The notes beneath the pieces are model-generated. The model was not told the origin of the DNA. It saw nothing but the letters and a program-made list of their open reading frames with translations, and made no database searches. Below are positions 28,401 to 42,200 of a DNA stretch of 64,000 nt, piece after piece (the stretch's first letter is position 1; each line of letters starts with the position of its first letter). Made by a program: the position numbers and the translations under genes. This DNA comes from Marisa cornuarietis (lineage: Eukaryota > Mollusca > Gastropoda > Architaenioglossa > Ampullariidae), in the NCBI GenBank assembly GCA_004794655.1, contig SMMW01000575.1, forward strand, positions 11,731,001 through 11,795,000. The letters run 5' to 3'.

Positions 28401-31400
28401 GAAGATCGTCTCGACCATGCATGCATGCAGCCGTTCTGCTCTGTTACTCTGGCCGCGTTTTTCCTCTTACAGGACCTTCAGGCACTGTTTTTTGTTTTGT
28501 TGTTTCGCTTTTGGCTTGACTTTGTTTTGTTTAAGAACTGCCAAGTAAACAGACATATATTCAACAATATGCGTCCGGTTAAGAATGTCATTTAGGCAGT
28601 AAACAGTAGACGGTATTATCTGCGAACAGTGATCGATGTATCATTGCCTCCCCAACCCAACTATTTTCAAGTCTAGGTGTCTCTTCAAAACGTCCTTCAG
28701 GAGGCAATGATCTACATCTTTCATCTGTCCACCTATCCGAAAAGCCCGCTCACCAAATCCCTGTCATTAAAGTAACCTTAAAGTAAAGAAAAGGCCCGCT
28801 CAGCAAATCCCTGTCATTAAACTAACCTTAAAGACCGTTCTCACGTTGATCAGCGACATTTATATAAATACATATAAATACTGCGCAAAAAACAACGGGG
28901 GTTTCACTTACAAATGCGAGACCAAAACGTCTGCTAAAGTCAGTTTCATAAGGAAAAGAAACTATCTAAATGTTTCGTGGATCTGGAGTATTCTTTCATC
29001 GCCACTTAAGTTAAACTAATCGATACAAGAACACAAAACGTCAGTCACTAATGTCACGCCCTCTACCTGGTCACTTCTTACTGTTAAACACCACAGGTCG
29101 TCCCCCCAGACACGGGGCGGGCCTTAAAAACACAGCACGAGCAGACCCTCAGCGATCAGGTGGCAAAAAAAAATAAAGAGCCACGTAAGAACTGTCCTCG
29201 ATCACACATGAACCATTTTTCTATACTACAGTTTTTGCACGAGGGTTGTCTTCGTTGGGGAAAAAGTGTATATTGGGGTGAGAGAGAGAGGGGGGGGAAC
29301 CTTAAGCGCGAGGCCAACTGTACAGGAACCATCTACTGTTCGTGCTTAAAGGCCTCCTAGGTAAGTTGATTGTGTGCACAGCCACTCAAAGAATTTCTTT
29401 GCCAACACCCGTTTCTTTTCTCTACCTTCCACTTTAGCTTTAGAGAGAGAATAAATTAGTAGTAAGTAGGTATGGTAGACTAACGCCTAACAATACCAGT
29501 CAAGGAACGAAAGACTATTTCACAGTATAGCTACTGTCTCTCGCAGATCACGTTTGGTTGTGTGATCCCTAGGTGGTACAGTGTTTTAACCAGTAAGGCA
29601 GGCAAGTCAACAATCTTATCTCTTTTTTTTTTGGGGGGGAGGGGGGTTGTTATTACGTTCTACATCAGCGACGCCAAGCTGACAGTGGTCCGCCGTTAAG
29701 CCGTAGCCCCTCCCACCCCCGAAGTACGCAGTTTATCAGACAGCGAGTCTACCACTACTGACATGGATTATTATATGAGAGGTCAAACTGACATGGATTA
29801 CTGCCTGAGAGCTGCCGTGCACCACATCAAGACTCTCGCTTAATATGAGAGCTTCTCCACGCCGCATGACCCGTGATGTTGCTCTCAGAGCGATACAAAC
29901 AGTTAAGTGTCAGCAAATGTGGGTCACTCCCACCCGCACAATTATTCAACAGCAGATTATGTAGGCCTCACTAGCCAGCATCTGATTTCATGATCAGTTC
30001 TTTATATATAAAAAAATTACCCCACTCCCATCCACCTATCTTTAAAATAAAATCCCAACAATAACTATACGTTTGAATAAGCAACGTTTAGATAGCCTTC
30101 ACTGCAGAGTCGAGTACTGCTAACAGTGGTAAACACCCACTGTTGTTACGTCACAGATGACCCACCCCGGACCTGGCGGCCGGTCGCCACGCGCACAATG
30201 TTTCACAGTCTAGTTTTTCTCTCTCCGTGTGCAGGAAAGCACCCGGGTATGAGGCCTCTTAAAAAAGATTAGCAGAAGACAGTTCGGTTGTTGTTGCCAC
30301 GTCGCAGAGCGGCATTTTGTAAGAGATTCCCGAGACTACGACCAAGAACTCTTTACTTTGTCTCGCCATCCAGACTCTTTGAGTGTCAGTCAGCGAAGAA
30401 CGGCCGCTCTGTCCCTCTTGCTTATTTTTCCTTCAAATCGCGATTACCTGCCCTTGAGACGGCGCCCCTACTCAGGTTATCAGCCGAAGAGAAGACACAA
30501 AGCCCTTGAACTACGGCTTTCCTCCCTCGCGTCCTCCCTCTCTTTGCGATTAGGCATGCTCACATGCACAGTCAAAATATTCAGGACTCGCGATGCAGTT
30601 AGCTTCTTGACATCCCTCAGTCTGTAGATACTTTACAATCGCCACCAGGAGGAGAACCAAGAACATGTTTTTGAAGCAGTAAAACGGCGCAAGCTTAATT
30701 GTCTGTTTTGGTCATGTGACCCAGCACTCCAAGACCGTCCTTCGTGGTACATTGGCAGTAGGACGACGCAGAGATGAATAGAAAAAGAACTGGATGGCAC
30801 AATTAAAGGAATGGCCTGAGACCGTTGCTTATCACCCCTACACAGTATACAAAAAGGCTTTTGAAGCGAGCCTTGTCAGCCGCGGCCTGTATTCAATCCT
30901 TATTCCCACACACACACACACACACACGCACACAGACACTAACCGACGAACTGTACAAGAGCAAGGGTCAGCCAGTACCTGTCAAGGGAATGAATTAATG
31001 CATACTGTCAACATGACAAACATTTTATTTAGACAGTAATGAAGAAGTGCGCATGATATCAACACGCTGACCAATATACTTTCATGTTTCTCCTAGACCA
31101 GGTCCGACAAACCAAAATGCCTAAAGAGAGGGAGTCAAACGCACACTACTTCCACCCGGGTTGCATACTTGCACAACACAAACGTGTCTATGGTACATGC
31201 GGGCGCTATCCATATCTACAGCAACAAACTACTGCATTCAAACTCAAAGCTACTGTACTCTGAAACATACTGTATGTTGTCCTAAAAGTTACTTTACCTG
31301 GAAAATAAACTGTAAGCTATTGTATCCCGACTCTTGACGGGTAGAAAATACTCGCGGCTGAAAATGAACGGTAACAGCTGCATGTTCCTTAAGACAATCA

Positions 31401-34400
31401 CACAAAAGCATACAGCAATGGAACCAAAATACCATGGAGAGGGGAGAGAAAGAAATCTGGCCACTAAACCGACCATCTTACAATTCCACGATCTCCGACA
31501 CGACCAGATCATGCAGATGTCCGCTTCATCCTGTGACGTAGGGACCTGCAAACGTACTCGCAGCGGCCCCAACAGTAAGTCACTACTGGCAGTGGCACCG
31601 CTCCATCAGCAGACTCTCAGACTCCTGTCCGTGTACTGCGTAAATTTTCGTTAATGGTAATAAACAGCATCGCGGAGCCTGTTTACCCCCAAACAGTTCC
31701 CGCCAAAAGTATGATGGGGGAGACCGGCTAGGGGAAAGAAGAAGAAAAGTGGCTAATTTTTTTTTTGGGGGGGGAGGAGAGGGATACAAGCAAGTGGGTT
31801 CTCTGCATCACGGAAACAACCCAGGAGACCCGTTCGGTATCAGTCGGTAAATCTTAATTAACCGGCGCACGCGCTGCACACTCCAGGTGCGCTCACAGGA
31901 AAGTCGTTTATATGCCACTTAACTACAGCAGAACTGCTACTCTCGCCACATCAAATAAATAATTTAAAAATATTACCCCGATTGCTTGAGAAGTGTTCCC
32001 AAACGAAGTGGCTATTTATAGAAGTCGTAATCACACATAATTGAATTTATTTTCATACTTTATTCCTTGGAGCGAGCAGAACAAGATGTTCTTGCATTTT
32101 CAGGTACAATGCACTAAACTTTTCAAGTTTAAGTTCCGCAGAACACACATCAATGAACGTTTCCGACACTACTAATAATGTGCACCGTTCTTCTTTTACT
32201 TTTATTTTCCTCCAAACTCTTCTAAGAGGTTTTTGTTATCAAGTTAAAATTGTCGGTAAAGTACCATACCAAGGGTTAAAGATCTAGCACGGCGCAAAGC
32301 TTATTTTAAATTACTGCACAGAGTTTTGTAGAGTATTATGCTTTCGCAAATTTTGGTGAAGAGCACCCATTTGTTCTCGAGATAAACGTCTACAAAAATA
32401 ACCATGCACTGACTCAAGGCCCATGAGGTCACACAACTGTCTACAGCTACCCCTCCCCTCACCCTCTCCAAGCTCTTTCATTGACTGAAGCCTTGACAAC
32501 GTGTCTCTACGTACAACCCCGTTTGCTGACCTCTCTCTGTGCATGTGATGTTTGCAGCCGTGTATCGAGTGGAGTTATTTATCAATATTTGTGGAGATAA
32601 TATTTTGTGCCAAACTCAGTTCAGTGGGTTTTTAAAAAAAAAAAAAAAAAGCTTTGGGCCCAACTAGATCTTTAAGACTAGAAATGATTACTAGTAGGAA
32701 ATTCCAGGGGATGAGGGAGGGAGAGAAGATGGTAACTGACTTGCCAATGAGTGTGTGCGTGGCTAGAAAATTCTCCAACGTTACATACTATTTGCCTTAA
32801 TTAAGTGTTCACTGTTCACAAGCAGGAGCTACCCTTTATATCCTAACACATGCGCAGCAGTGCGATATCCTGAACAAGAAACAAACCGGAAGCACGCATT
32901 CTACTAGTGCCCTCTACGAGCGGCAGTGCTGCATCACAACTACATCCTTCCAATGATGGGGAGGGGAAGAGAAGGGGTCATGGCACAGTACTCGCATAGT
33001 TTTCTCTTTATAAGGTCAGTTTTTTATGTTAAAACAGCCTGCAGCATCTCGGGGGTTGTGGGGAAACCCTTCACTACATTTAAAAGTGAGTGATGAAAAC
33101 ATCTGACTGGCGATGAGGTAAAAGACTGTCAACTGTTGGCTCGGTGAATGCAGCGTTCACAAACAGTGGAACTGTACCGGCAGTTTTACCTGCCACAATA
33201 ACCTTTTAAACGATTTTAAACGATTTTCAGTCCATAAACCGCTCGTTTGTACTTCGCTTGCCGACATAATTTAACTTTACTTGTTTTTTGTTTAAACGAA
33301 TATTTTGTCCAGTAAACTGTGCAAATCACAAAGATGTCTGCTTACATGATTTAAGGTCTAAATAACTCTTCGAAGATCCCTCATACCAGTTCACAATTTT
33401 CGTTTAAACACCTTTTAGGCTGACTTACCCGTGAAGTTTATTGCGCTAAGAAGGAACGCATTTCAAATATGAAAAATGCATAGGACATGTAGCAATACGT
33501 TACAATCAGAAAACTAACAAACATTAAAAAAGCTCTAATGCCCGTTTTCCCAAATGCTCTTAAAAAAACAGTTTTTGACAAGGACTTCCTAAGCTGCGAC
33601 ACGTTCATGCTCTTTACACTATACAACTCACAGTAAGCAGAATCTAAGGAAAGGCGGAGGCTGGACATCTAATAAGCATGCGGCACGAACAAAGCAGGAA
33701 CAAGCAGGAACCCCCAAGTAAGAAGAGGGTTGTACATATGCAAATTGTACACAAGCTGTTCTCGCGACTTCAGTATCATAAACTAAACAAGATGTTGCTT
33801 TGCTTTTCTTCTTTGTATAATAAACAGTAGTGTTTAGCCGAGTCCCAGAGCTCCAGCTTGTTTTATTCACAAACATCAGGTGTGGCACTTAACGAATGAG
33901 GGCTGACAAGTCATTAAAGTAACTGTCTTTATCACATGGTAATCGAGTTCCTTTCCACCTTCTGTTTCATAAAAAGTCGAAGAGAAATTACGATACTGTG
34001 GGCACAACCGTTCTCTTTTAGTATGTCATCGTCTATCTTTTCCTTCGTTTCATATAAAAGCAAAACCCTCAAACTGTTTTACGATTGAAACAGATTTTTA
34101 TGCAATATAATACAAAATGAACTTTTTTAAAGCCATAAGGCTTTAAACCCCAAATATGGCCGCATTACAATTTAATATATGCACCTAACGATCCAAAGAT
34201 CCTAGAAACAGAAATCGCTTTAAGGGAAGGAAGGAGTAAAAATCTTTTGAGTGAAATGAGGAAAATGAGCAAGCAATGCACAAAAGGGAAGGAGGGAGAA
34301 GGGAACCACCACCAGAATAAAAAGCCAATCGCTCTCCAACAAGCGACAGTTAGCAGGGAGCTCAAAGCACCGGCCACAGCAAGACTGAAGAATATGACGT

Positions 34401-37400
34401 CAGTGGGGGATAGCCGAGGGTGTAGTGAGGAATGAGGTCTGCCACAACAACTGCCCCATCAAACCTTCATGCAGCAGTGCACAAAATCCAGCAGCCAAAT
34501 GTGAAAAATGTGATCTTTGGAGGGGAGAAAAAAAAGTCGATAGCGTGAATGTCCCTGAGGGCGTGACATCACACAAAGCGCCACTTACTGGAGGTCAAGG
34601 TCGAGCGTTTGGGTAATGCCCGCCCACTGCTGGCCCCGCTCTTGGTCTCTGTCGCTCTGGTGGCAGCGGGTTTGCGGGTAGCTGAGGCGCTATTAGCGCG
34701 CTCTGGTGGTGGCGGCGGCGGCTGCTGTTTAGTGCTGGGTGTCACTTTGTTTTCAGCTCGTCGGGGTGCTAAATATGAAAACCACCCAAGTAGGTACACC
34801 ACCGAGATACTAAGCTGGCCAACCTACTCTGACTGTCTTAGAGTTTCCAATTCTGCTATGCATACAGCTTTATTTATTTATTTGCATTAGAGAAGTGTAT
34901 TTAAAGAAAAAACAATTTAACACTAGCTTAACGTAGCTTCCAGCAGCAAAGATTCGCCGACGCCAACAATTTTTTTTTCTGAAAGGGTTAAATGTAGGCA
35001 GGTCTTACATTTGATCGAAGGGATCGAGTACCACTGATGTCATGTTTTTAAAGATTGCATATGGTGACGGTGGGGATGAATTAATCGGGAAAAAAAACTT
35101 TCTGCACAATACCTGGGTATACACGATCATCAGTAGAATTACGGTGGGATGGAGTTGTGGAAGCGAGGGGGAGGGGTATGTAAACACTGGCAGAGATATT
35201 AAGGCTTCAAACGATCCAAAAGAAAATCAAAGCTGTCTTCATCCCTCTTTCTTTCTACTTCAGATTACGTAAATTCGGATAAGTAAGCAGAAAAACGTAC
35301 AGTTGATTCAACAATTAATCAGTAAACTGAAATGGAAACAGCCAACTGACATAATAAGAAGCTTGATAGCTCTTCCAATCAAACATGCACATATACAGCA
35401 ATTAATCAACAGAAACGTTTGCATAGCTTGTCAGTTGTTCGATCTGCACAGCGCTTCAAAGACAGCTTTTGCAGCATGCATTAAAAATACATGCTGGGTA
35501 GCGTAGCATAGAATACTGCATTCAAATGTGTGTCAGTCTACATAAATGTACTGTCTTCGCTTTGCAATAGACTAGCTTTCTTAATAATCCCAAATTTTCT
35601 TTATGACACCGATTAACATTTGGTACTTATAGCAAAGGCTGAGCTTTATAATATTAATTGGTCTGGTGGTTTTTGTGTCTACGAAGTTAATTTAAATCTC
35701 TACTTAGTGGCTTCAAGCTGTGCACTTCAACCATTTGCATGTAACAAAGGAGGGAGTGGCGAAGGAAACTGAGAGTTGCCTTTAAGCAGACGGAGATTGT
35801 CTGCCCTACATGCCCTCTGTGTGTGTGTGTGTGTGCGTGTGTGTGAGTGAGTGAGTGTGCGAGCACGACCTTATCTGAAAACCGATTAAGAGGAGGGATA
35901 CAGCAAGAGGGAGACAACTAGTGTCCAAAGATTACGGTTCTTGCCTAACGTATAACAGGAAAGACACTACACTCTGTTATTGCACTCACTGGCGCCATTT
36001 TCAGAGCCTCGTCATCTATTCTGCTAAATATTGCCAGGTCAGCGTGCCCACCGCTTACAGTGGAAGGGAGAAAACTCGGCTTCTGTTCAGTTTTGAAGAT
36101 TAAATCTGAGGTTTTCTTACCTCTTCTCTACCCCTAACCTCCGCCCTCACCTCCCTCCCAGAACCCCAGCATTTTTTTCATGAAAATAAGTGATGCTCTC
36201 TAATGTTAACCAGCACGTATGCTACACGTCTGCACATGCCTGCCTGCCTGAAACACTTGTTCAGGTTGCGGGAAACGCTGCGTGCACACAAAGCAGTCAA
36301 ATCAATAGGCTGGTGTTAGACCTGCTAATGACACCAAACTTAATGGTACTGCACACAGCTGTGACAAAAGTGATGCTCATATTAATGTGCAGGCTAATAA
36401 CCACACATAGCCACACTTACTCAGCGGTGGAATGGAGCTTTTGGCAGACGACTTCTTGACTTGGTTGGCTTCGACTGCACGACTGTCCGACTTCTGGGCG
36501 TTCTTCAAGTTCATCGCCTTCACAGAGCGCTGGATTTGCAAAAAAGAAAAAAAAAAAACCTACAATTCAAAACTGAAATAAAGTCTTGTGAGAACAGGCC
36601 ACTCCCTTTCTGTGTTGCCACTGTTGTGTACAAAAGCAATAAAGTACAGTAAAAACATTACAGCATAAAAATAAGTACTTATAGAATTAATAAAATTGTG
36701 TTATCTCTCACCCCCCCCCTCTCTCTCGTGCGCATGCGTACGAAGACACTTTTAAGCCATGCAAGTATTGATATATGTGTGTATATACGCGTGTTTGCAT
36801 AATAAGTGAATGAATGGGGCGGACGATTAGACGGAATGATGGGCGTTATCGGTCAAGCCAGTTGCTAATTGTTAATAGTCAGAAGCTGCCGATCTGTTTT
36901 ATAATAATAGTGAAGATTTTTATAGCGCATATTCACACTCATAGAGAGCATGCTCTTAGCGCTTAAAAACAAGGAAGAGACATGGACGAAATGGACAGAA
37001 CACGATGGACGGAAGAATAAACGACAGTACTCACGACAAACAGAAAACAAAGAAAACACAAAAAGGCACCAAGTAATAGGAACATTGTGATTCTGCAGAG
37101 AAAGATGGGGAGAACAGTAGCAAGAGCGGAAGGGGGGAGGGTAAGAAGGACGAGCATTGTGTGGACTGTGTTAGGAGTAATGCTCAAGGAAGAGGTTTTT
37201 TCGTCAACCTAATGAAGTCGGTCGGTGCTGTTTGTTATCTCAGTCAGATGCTAATGGTCTTGACGGCACCATCTGTAAGCTGATCCTGCGCTGAAACACC
37301 TCCTGTACATACCTGGGCAGCGCTGATGTCGGACCTGGAGCTGGCCACGCTACCCGGGCGCTCGCCCTTCAGGCGGGGGGCAGCACGACTGACGGAATTG

Positions 37401-39195
37401 CCTGCGACACATCACAAGACTAAGTTTACAACATGACAGTCTATCAATATCTCTCTATCTAAACAAAAACTTTTTGGAAGGGAATAGTAATTTGACCATA
37501 AAAGTATTTCGTAATTTGATTTTTTCTTTATTTTCTTGATTCTCTGGTAAAGGTACCAAAGACGAGAACAGACTGAGAGGCGTGATTCTAAAAACAGGCC
37601 TGCAGAGACGTCAGTGCTGCACCTTCTATGGGATCTTTCTTTTCTGTGTTTGATGTTTATGTGCAGCTTGGAATGAAAGCTTGTGTTCGCGTGCGCGTGA
37701 TGCCCTGACATGCAGTGAGAGATGCTGAGTTGCCGCCATCATCAGCCTAATGCCCTTGTCTTCCGCCCTCAAGGGGGCGCTACCGTTGTGGTGAGCTGAG
37801 CTCATCCATCGTGCCAGCTCGATTCTCACAACCTGGCCCTTCTATATTTTGGTTCTTCAGCATCTAGTTAGAGTAAGGAGGAGGGAGGGAGGAAACGAGG
37901 TCAGAGAGACTAGATTATCTATTCTCTCTGACGAAACTGCTCTTACCTAAGTTCTAAGATAAGTCACATTTCACAGCTACAAAGCGTGCGATCATACCGA
38001 AACAAACAGGAACTGAGAGTAGAATAATTATACTTTATCACAACTAGCTGCTTTAAAAGTGCAATCTTCGTTTAAAAGATAACGGGCCCCACGGGGCATA
38101 GCCCCTCCACCTGAAAATCTCTACTCAAAAACTCTCTCTCTCTTTCTCTGAGATCTGTAACTAATTATGAAAAACAAAATCGGTGATCAGTGTCAAAATT
38201 CCACCCGTAACACAGATAATTAGCCCAAACTGGCTACAGCTTTTTCTGCTCCGAATGAAAAATATGACGAGGACATGGTGATATACAAACTGCAGGTGTA
38301 AAAGTCGAAGCCTTTACAGTAGTCAGGGAGTGTGGAGATATGTGCAAGATGCCACCCCACCCCACCCCCACCAACGCTTCCAACCCTCCAAGCCACCCAC
38401 CCACTCTTCACATCAGCTGACAAAAAGTTCCATCCATGCTGGAAATCTGATGCGCCGGCTGCGTTTCCGGGTTGCAATTATATAACTGCGACGCCAGTAA
38501 ATCATTACGTTCGTATCACAAACGTTGACCAAAACAAAATATTCGAATATTTCGGTAACAAAGCCTAGCAGTTTGTAGACTCTGCAATACGTCACGCAGG
38601 TAAAAGTCCGGACTACACTACAACGCTCATGATGACGTAAGCTGTCGTCTCCCGGAGTTTTATCCTTCCACTCTGTACGCTGTACTACCACAAGTCCACA
38701 AGTGGTGATAAACTTCAGGCTGACCATGAGACGCTCTGCGACGCATGCGTCGCACACTTACCAAGATAAATCACAAAGTACAGAACGTGCAAAAGAGTTA
38801 ACAACTACCCTCAACAATTAACGTTACCTACCTCCCATGACGATGTCGCAGGTTCGTATCTCTTTCGCCCACTAAAAACCAACCACCACCGCCAGCTACT
38901 TTACAATCTAGCTCTCCAGCAGCTGTGCCCAAGCCCCGTGAGTGTATGTGCAGGCTCCCTGTACTCTCTGGGTGCCGGCTCAGTGAGCAGACAGCCACAA
39001 AGCGTGGTGGGAGCCGGCGTACGTACGGGTCCTTACCATCTGCGCACTCGGCAACCGGGCAACCCCATTAGCGCAGTGGGCGTTTCTGGATGTGCGTAGA
39101 CTATACACGAGCATGTACATGTTAATATGTGCGTGTGTGCACAAATGAAAAAAAATGAACGAAAGCAAGATTTTATGCTCAGGCAAAGGTCTCTG

Positions 39196-39229
<34 letters not shown>

Positions 39230-42200
39230 GTTGTTGTTTTTTTTTTTAGATTGGATGTGTACACAAAATTGACTGACCGGGAGAAGCTAAAGGGCCAACA
39301 GCTGCGGATCTCGGAAGTTGCCGGATGCCCCATAGGTCTTTGCCACTGGCCAGGCAAAAGGAACGTAGCACATAGTTGCTACAATGAGGCTAACATGCCT
39401 TCCACAAAGGTGAGACTACGATGACCTAGTCTGATGCCTTGTTCTCAGTGTTATTTTATAGCTTGTAAAATTCTCGAAAGTTTCATTATCAAAGCTGTTA
39501 CCACACCTTCTCATTTCTCTTTTCGTTCGGAATGTTATTTTCAAAAAATAACAAGACAAGCATTTAATGGCCTCTGGATTCTTGTGTTAGTTAATTTGCA
39601 TAAATTTTTATATTCTTTTCTCTTGATCACCAATGTCTCGGACTTCAGTGGATGTCGCTTGTGCACGAAGTAGCCCCAGAAACAAGCCCTCCGACCGGCC
39701 GAGAAAATCCTACGGTTTTTCAGCTATAAAGGAGCCGCGCTGTCTTAAGTGCTCAAGTAACTCTTTAGCAGCAGTCGACTTGGAGGGAAGGAAAACTGTG
39801 GGTAGTGAAAGGAAAGGTGGTGGGAAAAGGATGTTCCTCCCGACGATGGGGGGAGGGGGTGAGGATGGAGGGTGATGCCAACGCCGACACCACCACCAGT
39901 GATCTGGCACCTGCATCCGCACCCCACCACACCTACCTCCCTTCCCCCGCCGGTCACGCCAGCCATCTGCTCGCACTGCCACCCTTTGTTTTGTATGCCT
40001 TGGATAGAAAAGTGGGTAGGAACTATGGGACGGGGGGATGCAACAACATTCTCTAATCTTACATGTGATTTTTATTTTAACAGCTGAACGTGCAACATGA
40101 CGAGTCTGAACACTCCCATGCACATCAGTGACCAGACGCACCTTGTTTACTATACCGCCATCAGTCTCACGTCCCCACATGGGCGGATATAACCATTAAG
40201 CTATTCCTTTAAAACGTCAATCTAAGTCAAAGTTGTGTATCCCTTCTCGCTCTCACCCCCCCTCCCCTTCATCCACCCTCTCCATCCCCCGGCAGTCCAT
40301 TACCAAAGAACCAGCTATGACCAGCCTGCCTCCGTCAACATCGTAACGAGCGTACAACCGTAAGAAATGCAGCTACGATCGTGACCAGCGGTCCTCAACA
40401 TGACGACGAGGTCTACATCGTCACGACCTAGCTTTTCCCTCGCCACCTTTGCGTCCACGAACCTCGCCCAGATTTTCCACGGCTCCCATCTGCGCTAATC
40501 GTCTCAGGCTGCCACAATGCCATGCCAGGAACTGCAAGAGCGGCAATGTGATGTGGTGTGTGGGGGATGGGTGGGTGGGTAAATGTCAGCGTTTAACTGG
40601 GAAGACTCTCTTGTCCTAGCACTCACCATTTCCCTACACCCCCGCCCACAAATCTCTTCCGGCCTGCTGCTCCATTCCTCCAGCAAACGTTCAACTTGCT
40701 GCTTCTCCAATTATCCCCCCTTAGCTTCCTCTTGCATCCCCAAACCCGCCTGTTACTGACGCTGCTACTTTTAGAATTTGGAGGATTCCTTTCAACAAGT
40801 CTGGCCACCACCATGCAGTTTCTTTATGATCCCCTCTCCTCCCACTCTCCTCTACGTGATCATAAAATGAGTCCCTTAACAAGAGCTGACATCAATGAAA
40901 TAGAACAAAAAAAAAAACCTCTGTTTGAGCGACTGCTCTGGTTTTTAGAAATTATTTTCTTTTCCGGTGGCCCGCGTTTTACCCCAGACACACAGAAGAA
41001 AACACGCACGTACGAACAGATGCATGCATCTTTTAAAATACCAAGAAATGTAGACTGTGCGTTTGAAGTGCTTTCTTTTCTCCGCGCTTCACCCAATTTC
41101 TCTATATACAGGAGCGGGGTGGGGGAAATAGTTATATCCTGCATAAATCTGGCGTGGTGTAATAATAATTATGATATTCTTCATAAATTTCGCATGCGAT
41201 ATGCAATAGGAACAATTACATTCTGCATAAATCTTGCATGTTGTATGTAATCTGAACAATTACATTCTGCACAAATATCGCATGTGGTGCTATAAAAAGA
41301 CTAAGATTTTAAATATATGAGTACGTTCTTAGTCGAAGTGCCGGTGCGGAAGAAAATGTTATATGTATATGAAGTATTAAGTGGCACCCAGGATAAGGAA
41401 AGACTATAACTTACAGAAAAGTGTTCGTTATTAATAAATTATATTCAAATATGAAAATGCACTAGCCCACCATATCTGGGAAAATAATTGTCACAGCAGG
41501 AAACAGATATAACATACTATCACAGTAGAAAACCGATATAAAATATTGTCACTGTCGGAAACAGATACACTTCCAATTTTCTCACCACCTGTGCACGAAT
41601 ATGACACCTGAGTCGGGCTGACTCAGTCGTCCAGTATGTGCGATGTTCATCAATGCGCATCCGTTCCAATAAATCGCTGAAGCCACCTGTTACTGAATTG
41701 TTATACTCTAGTTTCCCAGCGCTCCACCACCACTCTCTTGCTTTCCTCTGTCAGGCACACACACGCACGCATCAGCACCTACGAACCCACACCATGACCA
41801 TATTTCGTCTACCCTCCTCCTAAATGTATCGACCATCGATCACACCACGGACGTGTATAGGTAGATTGCTGTCTGTCTGCCGAGACCAACGCTGAGCCGC
41901 TTGCGAAGTTCTCCGCTGTTAGTCTCGGCGAGCTTAAATAATGAGTGTGAATAAACCGGAAGCTTTTTCGTCCAAAGCCTCGTTCTATGACTTCATTGAA
42001 GAAAAAAAAAATCGTCTGCAAGCAGTCCCGTAATACAAGTCCGTGATAACATCACACGCATCAACTCAGGAACAGCCTTCCCGTGAAAGTAATGTGCCCC
42101 ATTTTGGTTCCCGCAGAATTTAAAACTTGTATTTAGTCGCCTATTTAGAAGGACGAAGTTTCCTAGGAGTTGGGGTGGACTGTTATTTCTCCCTCAAGGA

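Larger units (their letters stand above)
27440..34588. other. Intron interior, no gene seen
   Basis: This is the remainder of the 21-kb intron between exons 9 and 10. It holds a 50-bp direct duplication at 28743-28832, a (CA)n run at 30907-30928 and several homopolymer runs. Isolated donor-like sequences occur (for example near 33427) but no matching coding stretch. Confidence 0.45.

Noticed and set aside
39030..39040. ATG|GTAAGG as another first exon
   Set aside because: It ends in phase 0, which does not fit exon 7; it would require skipping exon 7. ATG before a donor is a common chance match.
40696..41250. 184-codon plus-strand ORF with a leucine-rich start
   Set aside because: No domain and low-complexity start; its C-terminal part runs through the 44-bp tandem repeat, so it is probably chance.
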